NCBI RefSeq assembly: GCF_011388215.1 | Contig: NZ_CP049989.1 | Span: 2,604,001 to 2,668,000, forward strand | Length of the DNA: 64,000 bases | Reading direction: 5' to 3' | From: Hydrogenophaga crocea | Lineage (GTDB): Bacteria > Pseudomonadota > Gammaproteobacteria > Burkholderiales > Burkholderiaceae_C | Part shown: one piece after another, positions 38,186 through 46,602 of the stretch | How the letters are laid out: the number at the start of each line of letters is the position of its first letter | How positions within the stretch are numbered: position 1 is the first letter of the stretch | Translations under genes and position numbers: made by a program | Notes under the pieces: generated by a model | What the model saw: only the letters and a program-made list of their open reading frames with translations | Told to the model about the DNA's origin: nothing | Databases searched by the model: none

Positions 38186-38366
38186 ACGCCGAATGCAGGC
38201 GCCATGCGGGCCGCCACGGCAAAACGCCCTGCAAGGCGCGTCGCCACTGCGTTCGCGCGCCGATCCGCACGCGGGAACTGAGGCCCTGGCGGGTGTGGGG
38301 AATGGCCCTCGGCGATACCATGCAGGGGTAGCTCAAGCACACGCGTAAAACGCTAGCGGTAGTGCC

Positions 38367-38395
38367 TTGAAGCCCCCCTACACACCAGATATAGT
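38367..38395 (+). promoter_or_regulatory. nrdA promoter
   Basis: TTGAAG (38367-38372) and TATAGT (38390-38395) are separated by exactly 17 bases, a good sigma-70 promoter. Transcription would start about 115 bases before the nrdA ATG. Confidence 0.7.
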
Positions 38396-38397
38396 GT
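38382..38397. promoter_or_regulatory. NrdR box overlapping the nrdA -10 element
   Basis: The 16-mer ACACCAGATATAGTGT is a near-palindrome matching the NrdR-box pattern (ACAC-w-ATAT-w-GTGT). It covers the -10 box, so bound NrdR would block RNA polymerase. A second box at the usual three-helical-turn spacing is not evident. Confidence 0.7.
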
Positions 38398-38516
38398 GCC
38401 CCCAGAGATGCTCGTGGGCGCGCACAAAGGCCCGGCCCGCCGACCGCAACGGGCATGCAGCGGGCATCGACACCAGCCACCCAATAAAGAAACCCGACCG
38501 GACCGCAAGAGGAACC

Positions 38517-41420
38517 ATGCTGACCGCCACCACCCCCCAGACCCCTCCGCAATCGACTGCCCGGCCGGCCAGCGGCATGCCCAGCGGCGGCAGCACCGGC
38601 AGCGCTTCGCTCTACGCGCAGTACCAGATCATCCGCCGCAACGGCGCGGTGGTGCCCTTCGAGCCCAGCAAGATCGCCGTGGCCATGATGAAGGCTTTCC
38701 TGGCGGTGCACGGCACCCAGGGCGCGGCCTCGGCCAGCGTGCGCGAAACCGTGGACGAGCTGACCCAGAACGTGGTGCGCGCGCTGCTGCGCTCGCGCCC
38801 GGGTGGCGGCACCTTCCACATCGAAGACGTGCAGGACCAGGCCGAGCTCGGCCTGATGCGCAGCGGCCACCATGAAGTGGCGCGCGCCTACGTGCTCTAC
38901 CGCGAACGCCGCGCCGCCGAGCGCGCCAGCCAGGCCGCCGCCGCGCGCGCCAACGAGCCGGTGCTGCACGTGATCGACAATGGCCAGCGCGTGCCGCTCG
39001 ACGTCGAGGCCCTCACCCGCCTGCTCACCGACGCCTGCGCCGGCCTGGGCGCCGACGTGAAGGCCGAGCCCATCGTGGCCGAGACCAAGCGCAACCTGTA
39101 CGACGGCGTGCCGATGGAAGAGGTCTACAAGGCCGCCATCCTCGCCGCGCGCACGCTGATCGAAAAAGACCCCGACTACACCTACGCCACCGCGCGCCTG
39201 CTGCTGCACACCATCGTCAAGGAGATCCTGGGCGAAGAAGTGCCGCGCGAGCAGATGGGCCAGCGCTACGCCGATTACTTCCCCGGCTTCATCAAGAAGG
39301 GCGTGGACAACGAGCTGCTCAACCCCGACCTGCTGCAGTTCGACCTGGCCCGCCTGGGCGCCGCGCTCAAGCCCGAGCGCGACCTGCAGTTCGACTACCT
39401 CGGTCTGCAAACCCTCTACGACCGCTACTTCCTGCACGTGCGCAAGTCGCGCATCGAACTGCCCCAGGCCTTCTTCATGCGCGTGGCCATGGGCCTGTCG
39501 CTCAACGAAATCGACCGCGAAGCGCGCGCCATCGAGTTCTACGAGATCCTGTCCACCTTCGACTTCATGAGCAGCACGCCCACGCTGTTCAACAGCGGCA
39601 CGCTGCGCTCGCAGCTCTCGAGCTGCTACCTCACCACGGTGCCCGACGACCTCGACGGCATCTACGAGTCGATCAAGGAAAACGCCCTGCTGTCGAAGTT
39701 CGCGGGCGGCCTGGGCAACGACTGGACCCGCGTGCGCGCACTCGGCAGCCACATCAAGGGCACCAACGGCGAATCGCAGGGCGTGGTGCCCTTCCTGAAG
39801 GTGGTCAACGACACGGCCGTGGCCGTGAACCAGGGCGGCAAGCGCAAGGGCGCGGTCTGCACCTACCTCGAGACCTGGCACCTCGACATCGAGGAATTCC
39901 TCGAGCTGCGCAAGAACACCGGCGACGACCGCCGCCGCACCCACGACATGAACACCGCGAACTGGATTCCGGACCTGTTCATGAAGCGCGTGCTGGAAAA
40001 AGGCGAGTGGAGCCTGTTTTCGCCCTCCAACACCCCCGATCTGCACGACAAGTTCGGCACCGACTTCGAAAAGGCCTATGTGGCCTACGAAGAAAAGGCC
40101 GCGCGCGGCGAGATCAAGCCCTACAAGAAGGTGCCCGCCACCGACCTGTGGCGCAAGATGCTCTCGATGCTGTTCGAGACCGGCCACCCCTGGATCACCT
40201 TCAAGGACGCCTGCAACGTGCGCAGCCCGCAGCAGCACGCCGGCGTGGTGCACAGCTCCAACCTCTGCACCGAGATCACGCTCAACACCAGCGACAGCGA
40301 AACCGCGGTCTGCAACCTGGGCTCGGTCAACTTGCTGCGCCACCTCAAAGACGGTGAAAACGGCAAGGTGCTCGACCACGACAAGCTCAAGCGCACCATC
40401 GCCACCGCGATGCGCATGCTCGACAACGTGATCGACATCAACTACTACGCGGTCAAGAAGGCGCGCGACTCCAACCTGCGCCACCGCCCTGTGGGCCTGG
40501 GCATCATGGGCTTCCAGGACGCGCTGTACGAGCTGCGCCTGCCCTACGCCTCCAACGAAGCGGTGGAGTTCGCCGACCGCTCGATGGAAGCCGTCTGCTA
40601 CTACGCCTACTGGGCCTCGACCGAACTCGCCAAGGAGCGCGGCCGCTACAGCAGCTTCAAAGGCTCGCTGTGGGACAAGGGCATCCTGCCGCCCGACACG
40701 CTCGACCTGCTGGCGCGCGAGCGCGGCGGCTACGTCGACGTCGACCGCTCCACCAGCCTCGACTGGGAAGCCCTGCGCCGCAAGATCGCGCAGGACGGCA
40801 TGCGCAACTCCAACTGCGTGGCCATCGCGCCGACCGCGACCATCTCCAACATCATCGGCGTGGACGCCTCGATCGAGCCCTGCTTCGGCAACCTCTCGGT
40901 CAAGTCGAACCTGTCGGGCGAGTTCACCGTCATCAACAGCTACCTCGTCAAGGACCTCAAGCGCCTGGGCCTGTGGGACGACGTGATGGTGATGGACCTC
41001 AAGCACTTCGACGGTTCGCTGCGCCCCATCGACCGCGTGCCGCAGGACGTGAAGGCGCTCTACGCCACCGCGTTCGAGGTCGAGCCGGTGTGGCTGGTGG
41101 AGGCCGCCGCCCGCCGCCAGAAATGGATCGACCAGGCGCAGAGCCTGAACATCTACATGGCCGGCGCCTCGGGCAAGAAGCTCGACGAGACCTACAAGCT
41201 CGCCTGGCTGCGCGGCCTCAAGACCACCTATTACCTGCGCACCACCTCGGCCACGCAGGTCGAGAAATCGACCGGCCGCACGGGCCAGCTCAACGCCGTG
41301 TCGGTGACGCCGAGCGCACCGGCCGCGGCCGCTGCGAGCAGCGCTGCGATGGCGAGCGAACCCGCCACCGATGTGAAGTTCTGCGCCATCGACGACCCGG
41401 GCTGCGAGGCTTGCCAGTGA
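38517..41420 (+). CDS. nrdA: Ribonucleoside-diphosphate reductase class Ia, alpha subunit
   Basis: Large catalytic subunit (967 residues) making deoxyribonucleotides. An N-terminal ATP-cone ('IIRRNGAVVPFEPSKIAVAM') provides allosteric overall-activity control. The catalytic barrel has 'LSSCYLTTVPDDLDGIYES', the active-site loop 'SSNLCTEITLNTSD' (N-x-C-x-E) and 'ETAVCNLGSVNL'. The C-terminal redox cysteines are in 'DDPGCEACQ'. The ATG at 38517 has AAGAGG upstream; the in-frame start at 38367 would include the promoter and is rejected. nrdB follows after 145 bases containing inverted repeats. Confidence 0.97.
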   Translation: MLTATTPQTPPQSTARPASGMPSGGSTGSASLYAQYQIIRRNGAVVPFEPSKIAVAMMKAFLAVHGTQGAASASVRETVDELTQNVVRALLRSRPGGGTFHIEDVQDQAELGLMRSGHHEVARAYVLYRERRAAERASQAAAARANEPVLHVIDNGQRVPLDVEALTRLLTDACAGLGADVKAEPIVAETKRNLYDGVPMEEVYKAAILAARTLIEKDPDYTYATARLLLHTIVKEILGEEVPREQMGQRYADYFPGFIKKGVDNELLNPDLLQFDLARLGAALKPERDLQFDYLGLQTLYDRYFLHVRKSRIELPQAFFMRVAMGLSLNEIDREARAIEFYEILSTFDFMSSTPTLFNSGTLRSQLSSCYLTTVPDDLDGIYESIKENALLSKFAGGLGNDWTRVRALGSHIKGTNGESQGVVPFLKVVNDTAVAVNQGGKRKGAVCTYLETWHLDIEEFLELRKNTGDDRRRTHDMNTANWIPDLFMKRVLEKGEWSLFSPSNTPDLHDKFGTDFEKAYVAYEEKAARGEIKPYKKVPATDLWRKMLSMLFETGHPWITFKDACNVRSPQQHAGVVHSSNLCTEITLNTSDSETAVCNLGSVNLLRHLKDGENGKVLDHDKLKRTIATAMRMLDNVIDINYYAVKKARDSNLRHRPVGLGIMGFQDALYELRLPYASNEAVEFADRSMEAVCYYAYWASTELAKERGRYSSFKGSLWDKGILPPDTLDLLARERGGYVDVDRSTSLDWEALRRKIAQDGMRNSNCVAIAPTATISNIIGVDASIEPCFGNLSVKSNLSGEFTVINSYLVKDLKRLGLWDDVMVMDLKHFDGSLRPIDRVPQDVKALYATAFEVEPVWLVEAAARRQKWIDQAQSLNIYMAGASGKKLDETYKLAWLRGLKTTYYLRTTSATQVEKSTGRTGQLNAVSVTPSAPAAAAASSAAMASEPATDVKFCAIDDPGCEACQ

Positions 41421-41477
41421 TTGCATCGCGTGCAATCGAAGTGCGTCGCGCTGCATTGCATCGATTCATTCGATGCA
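41419..41477 (+). repeat. Inverted repeats in the nrdA-nrdB gap
   Basis: Just after the nrdA stop, gattgca/tgcaatc forms 7-bp arms around 5 bases (about 41419-41437). Then gcatcga/tcgatgc (41458-41476) forms a second small hairpin. No T-run follows. They could slow 3' decay or bind a protein; function unknown. The 13-mer tgcatcgattcat at 41457-41469 recurs after nrdB at 42765-42777. Confidence 0.5.
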
Positions 41478-41565
41478 GCATCGCAACAAAATTTGATCGC
41501 ACGCGCGCTGATCGCTTTGCAATTCGCACAGACACTTTGATAATCCGCTGAATCGGACCGACCCT

Positions 41566-42708
41566 ATGTTGACCTGGGAAGAACCCACAACACCCCATTC
41601 GCCATCGAAGCAGAACCCGAACGCCGCCAGCGAATCGGATCTGCAAGCTGCAGTGACCGCTGAAGCAAAGCATGGCGAGAGCGCAGCGCAGCGCCGCATC
41701 AACGTCGCGGACAAGCGCATCATCAACGGCCAGACCGACGTCAACCAGCTCGTCCCCTTCAAGTACAAGTGGGCCTGGGAGAAGTACCTGGCCACCTGCG
41801 CCAACCACTGGATGCCGCAGGAAGTGAACATGAGCCGCGACATCGCGCTCTGGAAAGACCCCAACGGCCTGACCGAAGACGAGCGCCGCATCGTCAAGCG
41901 CAACCTCGGCTTCTTCGTCACCGCCGACTCGCTGGCCGCCAACAACATCGTGCTGGGCACCTACCGGCACATCACGGCGCCCGAGTGCCGCCAGTTCCTG
42001 CTGCGCCAGGCCTTCGAAGAGGCCATCCACACGCACGCCTACCAGTACATCGTGGAGTCGCTCGGCCTCGACGAGGGCGAGATCTTCAACGCCTACAACG
42101 AAGTCCAGGCCATCCGCGACAAGGACGAGTTCCTGATCCCGTTCATCGACGCGATCATGGACCCCAACTTCCACACCGGCACGCCCGAGAACGACCAGAA
42201 GCTGCTCAAGAGCCTGATCGTGTTCGCCTGCCTCATGGAAGGCCTGTTCTTCTACGTCGGCTTCACCCAGATCCTGGCGCTGGGCCGGCAGAACAAGATG
42301 ACCGGCGCCGCCGAGCAGTACCAGTACATCCTGCGCGACGAGTCGATGCACTGCAATTTCGGCATCGACCTGATCAACGCGATCAAGATGGAGAACCCGC
42401 TGCTCTGGACGCCCGAGTTCAAGGCCGAGATCAAGGGCCTGTTCCTCAAGGCCGTCGACCTCGAATACCGCTATGCCGAGGACACCATGCCGCGCGGCGT
42501 GCTGGGCCTCAACGCCTCCATGTTCAAGGGCTACCTGCGCTACATCGCCAACCGGCGCGCCACGCAGATCGGCCTCGAGCCCCTGTTCCCGAACGAAGAG
42601 AACCCGTTCCCCTGGATGAGCGAGATGATCGATCTCAAGAAGGAACGCAATTTCTTCGAGACACGGGTGATTGAGTACCAATCGGGCGGCGCGCTGTCCT
42701 GGGACTGA
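41566..42708 (+). CDS. nrdB: Ribonucleoside-diphosphate reductase class Ia, beta subunit
   Basis: Diiron-tyrosyl radical subunit (380 residues) that activates NrdA. Iron-ligand regions are visible: '[18 protein letters not shown]', '[20 protein letters not shown]' (E-x-x-H) and '[18 protein letters not shown]' (second E-x-x-H). The C-terminus '[10 protein letters not shown]' is the flexible tail that docks to NrdA. It is separated from nrdA by 145 bases with small inverted repeats, so it may have some independent control. Confidence 0.96.
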   Translation: MLTWEEPTTPHSPSKQNPNAASESDLQAAVTAEAKHGESAAQRRINVADKRIINGQTDVNQLVPFKYKWAWEKYLATCANHWMPQEVNMSRDIALWKDPNGLTEDERRIVKRNLGFFVTADSLAANNIVLGTYRHITAPECRQFLLRQAFEEAIHTHAYQYIVESLGLDEGEIFNAYNEVQAIRDKDEFLIPFIDAIMDPNFHTGTPENDQKLLKSLIVFACLMEGLFFYVGFTQILALGRQNKMTGAAEQYQYILRDESMHCNFGIDLINAIKMENPLLWTPEFKAEIKGLFLKAVDLEYRYAEDTMPRGVLGLNASMFKGYLRYIANRRATQIGLEPLFPNEENPFPWMSEMIDLKKERNFFETRVIEYQSGGALSWD

Positions 42709-42776
42709 GGCTTTCAAAGGCCGAGGGCTCACACCGCATTGCCATCCCACAAGAAGAAAGACCCTGCATCGATTCA

Positions 42777-42819
42777 TCAGGTCAGCCCGACACAGCGCCC
42801 AGACGCTGCGCTGACCTGA
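42777..42819 (+). repeat. Long stem-loop downstream of nrdB
   Basis: A perfect 10-bp inverted repeat, tcaggtcagc (42777-42786) and gctgacctga (42810-42819), encloses a second 5-bp stem (cagcg/cgctg). There is no U-run, so it is not a standard intrinsic terminator. It may mark the nrdB 3' end or act in RNA stability. Confidence 0.55.
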
Positions 42820-42880
42820 AACCCGGATTCAGCCCCCTGGGGTTGCCGCGGCACCGCCGCACAACCACAAGGCGTTGAAT

Positions 42881-42911
42881 CACTTCACCGGCCATCCGAC
42901 CGGATGAAGTG
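42881..42911 (+). promoter_or_regulatory. Stem-loop in the 5' region of the histone-like gene
   Basis: cacttcaccgg and ccggatgaagtg pair with one bulge around a short loop, ending 29 bases before the ATG and about 20 before the AAGGAG ribosome site. It may affect mRNA stability or protein binding; no function can be assigned. Confidence 0.45.
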
Positions 42912-42940
42912 CTCTTTGCAACTTGATCAAGGAGAAAGCA

Positions 42941-43456
42941 ATGGCAACTGCGAAGAAAGCCCCGGCCAAGAAGGCTGCGGCGAAAAAAGCCCCGGCCAAA
43001 AAGGCCGCGGTGAAGAAGGCACCGGCGAAGAAAGTCGCCGCGAAGAAAGCCCCGGCCAAGAAGGTCGTGGCGAAGAAGGCACCGGCGAAGAAAGTCGCTG
43101 CCAAGAAAGCCCCGGCCAAGAAGGCCGTGGCGAAGAAGGCACCGGCGAAGAAAGTCGCTGCCAAGAAAGCCCCGGCCAAGAAGGCCGCGGTGAAGAAGGC
43201 GCCGGCCAAGAAGGCCGTTGCCAAGAAAGCGCCGGCCAAGAAAGCCGCGCCTGCGAAGAAGGCCCCGGCCAAGAAAGCCGCGCCTGCGAAGAAAGCCGCT
43301 GCGAAAAAGGCCGCCCCTGCGAAGAAGGCAGCCCCCGCAAAAAAAGCTGAGCCGGCCAAGAAGCCGGCTGCCCCTGCGCCCGCGGCCGCTCCTGCCGCTC
43401 AGACCAAACTCAATCCTCAGGCTGCCTGGCCGTTCCCCACGTCCAGCAAACCCTGA
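42941..43456 (+). CDS. Histone H1-like Lys/Ala/Pro-rich DNA-binding protein
   Basis: A 171-residue protein built almost wholly of KKAPAKK/KKAAAKK-type repeats, very basic and surely disordered, ending in a short distinct tail ('[17 protein letters not shown]'). It resembles the eukaryotic H1 C-terminal tail and the AlgP/BpH1-type nucleoid proteins of Burkholderiales, which bind DNA non-specifically. A strong AAGGAG site lies 5 bases before the ATG; a longer in-frame start at 42923 is rejected. A strong terminator follows. The coding DNA contains 60-bp tandem repeats, so length may vary between strains. Confidence 0.88.
   Translation: MATAKKAPAKKAAAKKAPAKKAAVKKAPAKKVAAKKAPAKKVVAKKAPAKKVAAKKAPAKKAVAKKAPAKKVAAKKAPAKKAAVKKAPAKKAVAKKAPAKKAAPAKKAPAKKAAPAKKAAAKKAAPAKKAAPAKKAEPAKKPAAPAPAAAPAAQTKLNPQAAWPFPTSSKP
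42961..43200 (+). repeat. 60-bp tandem repeat array inside the histone-like gene
   Basis: Four consecutive 60-base units (20 codons each) start at 42961, 43021, 43081 and 43141. Units 2 and 3 differ at 3 of 60 positions; units 3 and 4 differ at only 2. Unit 1 is more diverged and a partial fifth unit follows. Such near-identity suggests recent duplication or homogenisation. Confidence 0.9.
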
Positions 43457-43478
43457 GACCCTTTGGGTTGATCTGAAA

Positions 43479-43508
43479 AGCCCGGTGCGAAAGCGCCGGG
43501 CTTTTTTT
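43479..43508 (+). terminator. Rho-independent terminator after the histone-like gene
   Basis: A 10-bp stem (agcccggtgc / gcgccgggct, one G-T pair) closed by a GAAA tetraloop, with a T-run through 43508. An A-run on the other side might let it also serve the convergent kinase gene. Confidence 0.92.
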
Positions 43509-43528
43509 ATGCATGGACGCCGCCGGCT

Positions 43529-44425
43529 TCAGCCCTGCAGGCCGCCGAGCGTGTAGTTCTGCGGGCCGCGCACCGCGATCTTGAGCGCGCCCATGCGGTT
43601 GCCCAGCTCGGCGCAACGCCGCAGCGGCCAACCCTGCGAGAGGCCGTGCAGCAGCGCGGCACGGAAGGCGTCGCCGCAACCCGTGGGGTCGACCACCTGC
43701 TCGGCCTTCACACCGGCCACACGCACCGCCTCGCCTTGCTCCCACACGTCGCAGCCGTGTTCGCCCAAGGTGACGATCAGGCCCTTCACCTGGCGCGAGA
43801 TGTCGGCCAGCGACAGGCCCGTGCGCTCGCTGAGCATGCGCCCTTCGTAATCGTTGACGGCCACCCAGGTGGCCTGCGCGATGAAGGCGCGCAGTTCGTC
43901 GCCGTTGAACATGGGCAGGCCCTGGCCCGGGTCGAACACGAAGGGAATGCCCGCGGCCTGGAGCTGCGCGGCGTGCTGCAGCATGCCGTCGCGGCCGTCG
44001 GGGGCCACGATGCCGAGCTGAAGATCGCTGCGCGCCGGCACCGGGTTCTGGTGCGCGAACGACATCGCGCCTGGGTGGAAGGCGGTGATCTGGTTGTTGT
44101 CGCGGTCGGTCATGATCATGGCCTGCGCGGTGTACGACTCGGGCACGGTCTGCACATGGCTCACGTCCACACCCAGGCCGCGCATGCGCTCGAGGTACTC
44201 GGCACCGTCGTTGCCGATCGCGGCCAGCGGCACCACTTCGCTGCCGAGCTGGCGCAGCCCGTAGGCGATATTGCCCGCGCACCCGCCGTAGTCGCGCCGC
44301 AGGCCGGGCACGAGGAAGGACACGTTCAGGATGTGCAGCTGATCGGGCAGGATCTGGTCGGCGAACCGGCCCTCGAAGGTCATGATGGTGTCGAAGGCAA
44401 GCGAGCCGCAGACGAGGATGGCCAT
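43529..44425 (-). CDS. PfkB-family carbohydrate (adenosine/ribokinase-like) kinase
   Basis: A 298-residue cytosolic sugar or nucleoside kinase. The N-terminal PfkB signature region is 'LRRDYGGCAGNIAYGLRQLG', and the C-terminal signature 'VVDPTGCGDAFRAALLHGLS' contains the catalytic Asp and anion hole. Burkholderiales orthologues are often labelled adenosine kinase; the substrate cannot be proven here. It is downstream of the zinc-ribbon gene on the same strand by 24 bases, the tail of the accB-accC-prmA run. Confidence 0.88.
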   Translation of the reverse strand: MAILVCGSLAFDTIMTFEGRFADQILPDQLHILNVSFLVPGLRRDYGGCAGNIAYGLRQLGSEVVPLAAIGNDGAEYLERMRGLGVDVSHVQTVPESYTAQAMIMTDRDNNQITAFHPGAMSFAHQNPVPARSDLQLGIVAPDGRDGMLQHAAQLQAAGIPFVFDPGQGLPMFNGDELRAFIAQATWVAVNDYEGRMLSERTGLSLADISRQVKGLIVTLGEHGCDVWEQGEAVRVAGVKAEQVVDPTGCGDAFRAALLHGLSQGWPLRRCAELGNRMGALKIAVRGPQNYTLGGLQG

Positions 44426-44449
44426 GGCGATGGGAATGAAGGGTGGAGG

Positions 44450-45658
44450 TCAGGGGTAAAAGACCAGCGCGCGGTAGCCCGCGGTGGGTGCATCGTCACC
44501 GAGCATGAGCGACAGCCGCAGGCTGACGGACACGCGCCCGTTGGGCGCGAGCGCGGCGGGGGCGTCGGGCCAGTCTTGCGGCAGGAAGACCCGCCGCGCC
44601 ACCGCCTGTTCGCCGATGTTGGTGAGCGTGAGTTCGAGCGCGGGCAGCGCCACTTCGAGTGCCGAGCGGTTGCGCAGCACGAAGTCGAACGAATAGAAGT
44701 TGCCCAGGCGGCGCACGAGCTCGGCGCTTTCGATCTCGACCTCGTCGATGCGGCGCAGCGGCTGCAGGTCACAACCCAGCCAGCCGCAAGCCTGCTCGAT
44801 CGCGGGCCGCAGCGGCGGGTGCGCGGCCACGAGCTGGTGGCGGTGCTGCACCGCCCACTGGCCCGCGAGCAGGCCGGCGAGCAGCACGGCGATCAGGCCC
44901 AGGCCGATGCGCATGCCCGGCGACGACCAGAACGCACGGCGCTGCGCCTGGCGCACGAAGCCGGGCACGGCCGGGGTGTGGTCTTCGTCGTCGGCAACGG
45001 GCGGCAGGGCAACGGAGGGCGCAGCCGTTTCGGCCGCAGGCGCATCGAAGCCGCTGTCGGTGGAATGGTCCTGACGCGCCGTGGCGGGCAGCGTGGGCAG
45101 CACCTCGAGCGGGCCTCGGGTCGATTGCGCGAAGCGTTCGAGCTCGGCCCGGAATTCGGACGACGGGCCCTCGTCGCGCACCTCGACCGGGGGTGCTTCG
45201 TGCGGCACGGGATTGACCGCTGCCGCTTCGGGCGGCGCCGCTTCGGCAGCGGCCGGCGCGTCGAGCGGGCCATCACCGAACCAGGCGCGCAGGTCATCGT
45301 CGGCGATAGTTTCCTCCGCGGGCGCAGGCACAAGCGGTTCGGGCTCGGGCTCGGGTTCGATCACGAGGTCGGGCTCGCCCGCCGCAACGACCGCGACCTC
45401 GGGTGCGGGCGGTGTGGGCTCGGGGGGTGGCGGGGGCGGGGCCAGCGGTTCGTCGGGCTGCGGCACGGCCGGCGGTGTCGGCGCGGCCACGGGTTCGGCG
45501 ACCGGCCGCGCGGGCGGCGTCCAGGGCTGCAGGTGAATGGTGGCGTCGAAGACGTCCGAGCAATGCCCGCAACGCACCCAGCCATCCGAGATCTTGAGTT
45601 GGTCGGCCACCACGCGGAACACGGTGCCGCAAGCCGGACAGCGGGTGGTGAAACTCAT
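44450..45658 (-). CDS. Zinc-ribbon DUF3426 membrane protein
   Basis: A 402-residue protein. The N-terminal MJ0042-type zinc ribbon has C7, C10 and C30, C33 ('TTRCPACGTVFRVVADQL', 'WVRCGHCSDVFDA'). A long Pro/Ala/Glu-rich disordered linker (about residues 45-210) follows, then one TM helix ('IGLGLIAVLLAGLLAGQWAV') and a C-terminal DUF3426 domain ('RRIDEVEIESAELVRRLG'). The family has no established function. It sits right after prmA in the conserved accBC-prmA neighbourhood. Confidence 0.88.
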   Translation of the reverse strand: MSFTTRCPACGTVFRVVADQLKISDGWVRCGHCSDVFDATIHLQPWTPPARPVAEPVAAPTPPAVPQPDEPLAPPPPPPEPTPPAPEVAVVAAGEPDLVIEPEPEPEPLVPAPAEETIADDDLRAWFGDGPLDAPAAAEAAPPEAAAVNPVPHEAPPVEVRDEGPSSEFRAELERFAQSTRGPLEVLPTLPATARQDHSTDSGFDAPAAETAAPSVALPPVADDEDHTPAVPGFVRQAQRRAFWSSPGMRIGLGLIAVLLAGLLAGQWAVQHRHQLVAAHPPLRPAIEQACGWLGCDLQPLRRIDEVEIESAELVRRLGNFYSFDFVLRNRSALEVALPALELTLTNIGEQAVARRVFLPQDWPDAPAALAPNGRVSVSLRLSLMLGDDAPTAGYRALVFYP

Positions 45659-45696
45659 GCGCGGATTATGGCGGCCTCACGCCCGGCCCGGCCCGC

Positions 45697-46602
45697 TCAG
45701 GCCTTGCGCGCGGTCATGAGGATCCAGCCGTCCTCTTCGTCGCTCACCTCGAGCGCGACCCAGGGCGCATAGGCCGCCTTGAGCTCGTCGGCCTGGCGCG
45801 CGAGGATGCCTGCGAGCACCAGGTGGCCGCCGCTGCGCACGTGCGCACACAGCAGCGGCGCGAGCACCTTGAGCGGCGTGGCGAGGATGTTGGCGAGCAC
45901 CAGGTCGTGTTCGCCCACGGCGGCATCGGGCAGGCCGGCCACGAGCTGCACGTGGTTGGCCTCGGCGTTCAGCCGCGTGGCCTCCACGGCCGCGGGGTCG
46001 ATGTCGACCGCGAGGATCTGTTGCGCCCCGTGCTTGGCCGCGCCGATGGCGAGGATGCCCGAGCCGCAGCCGTAGTCGAGCACGCGCGGGCCCACGGGCG
46101 CGTGACCCGCGGTCCAGCGCAGGCACATGCGCGTGGTGGGGTGGGTGCCGGTGCCGAAGGCCAGGCCCGGGTCGAGCCGGATGATGCGCTCGGCCTGCGC
46201 CGGTGGCTCGTGCCACGACGGCACGATCCAGAAGCTCGGCGTGATCTCGACCGGGTCGAACTGCGACTGCGTGAGCCGCACCCAGTCCTGCTCGGCCACG
46301 GGGCGCATGCCCTGCACCGCGCAGCCGTCGAAGAAGTCCTGCGCCTGCAGCAGCGTGGCGGCTTCACGCGCCGCGGCTTCGGTATTGAACAGCGCGACCA
46401 CGCGCGAGCGCTGCCAGCCCTCTTTGGGCGGCGGCATGCCCGGCTCGCCGAACAAGGCCTGCTCGGCCTCGGTCATGGCGTCGGCGTCTTCGACCGAGGT
46501 GCTCAGCGCGTCGAGCGCGTCGAGGGCATCGCCCACGGGTTCGACCGCCTGCTCGGGCACGAGCAGCACCAGCTCGAACAAGGACCCGGGCTCAGCGCTC
46601 AC
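45697..46602 (-). CDS. prmA: Ribosomal protein L11 methyltransferase
   Basis: SAM-dependent enzyme (301 residues) that trimethylates L11. The N-terminal substrate domain begins '[20 protein letters not shown]'. The methyltransferase core has '[20 protein letters not shown]', motif I '[20 protein letters not shown]' and '[18 protein letters not shown]'. The GTG at 46602 overlaps the accC stop by 11 bases, giving the family length; an upstream ATG at 46662 lies inside accC and would add unrelated residues. Confidence 0.95.
   Translation of the reverse strand: MSAEPGSLFELVLLVPEQAVEPVGDALDALDALSTSVEDADAMTEAEQALFGEPGMPPPKEGWQRSRVVALFNTEAAAREAATLLQAQDFFDGCAVQGMRPVAEQDWVRLTQSQFDPVEITPSFWIVPSWHEPPAQAERIIRLDPGLAFGTGTHPTTRMCLRWTAGHAPVGPRVLDYGCGSGILAIGAAKHGAQQILAVDIDPAAVEATRLNAEANHVQLVAGLPDAAVGEHDLVLANILATPLKVLAPLLCAHVRSGGHLVLAGILARQADELKAAYAPWVALEVSDEEDGWILMTARKA

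Larger units (their letters stand above)
38186..38516 (+). other. 331-base intergenic region ampD-nrdA
   Basis: No plausible gene. Its recognisable content is the nrdA promoter with an overlapping NrdR-type box (38367-38397). After that comes a 5' untranslated region of about 115 bases with no obvious riboswitch or attenuator, ending in an AAGAGG ribosome site. No U-tract terminator follows ampD. Confidence 0.6.

Noticed and set aside
38145..41456. A 1103-residue open frame antisense to nrdA
   Set aside because: Composition is typical of GC-rich antisense frames (His/Gly/Arg/Val-rich, no motif), and nrdA on the other strand is unmistakable.
42777..42819. Intrinsic terminator after nrdB
   Set aside because: The stem is good but no T-run follows, so it is reported only as a stem-loop.
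42961..43200. Regular repeats that could suggest a CRISPR array
   Set aside because: Units are contiguous 60-base coding repeats without spacers, inside a Lys/Ala/Pro-rich protein.
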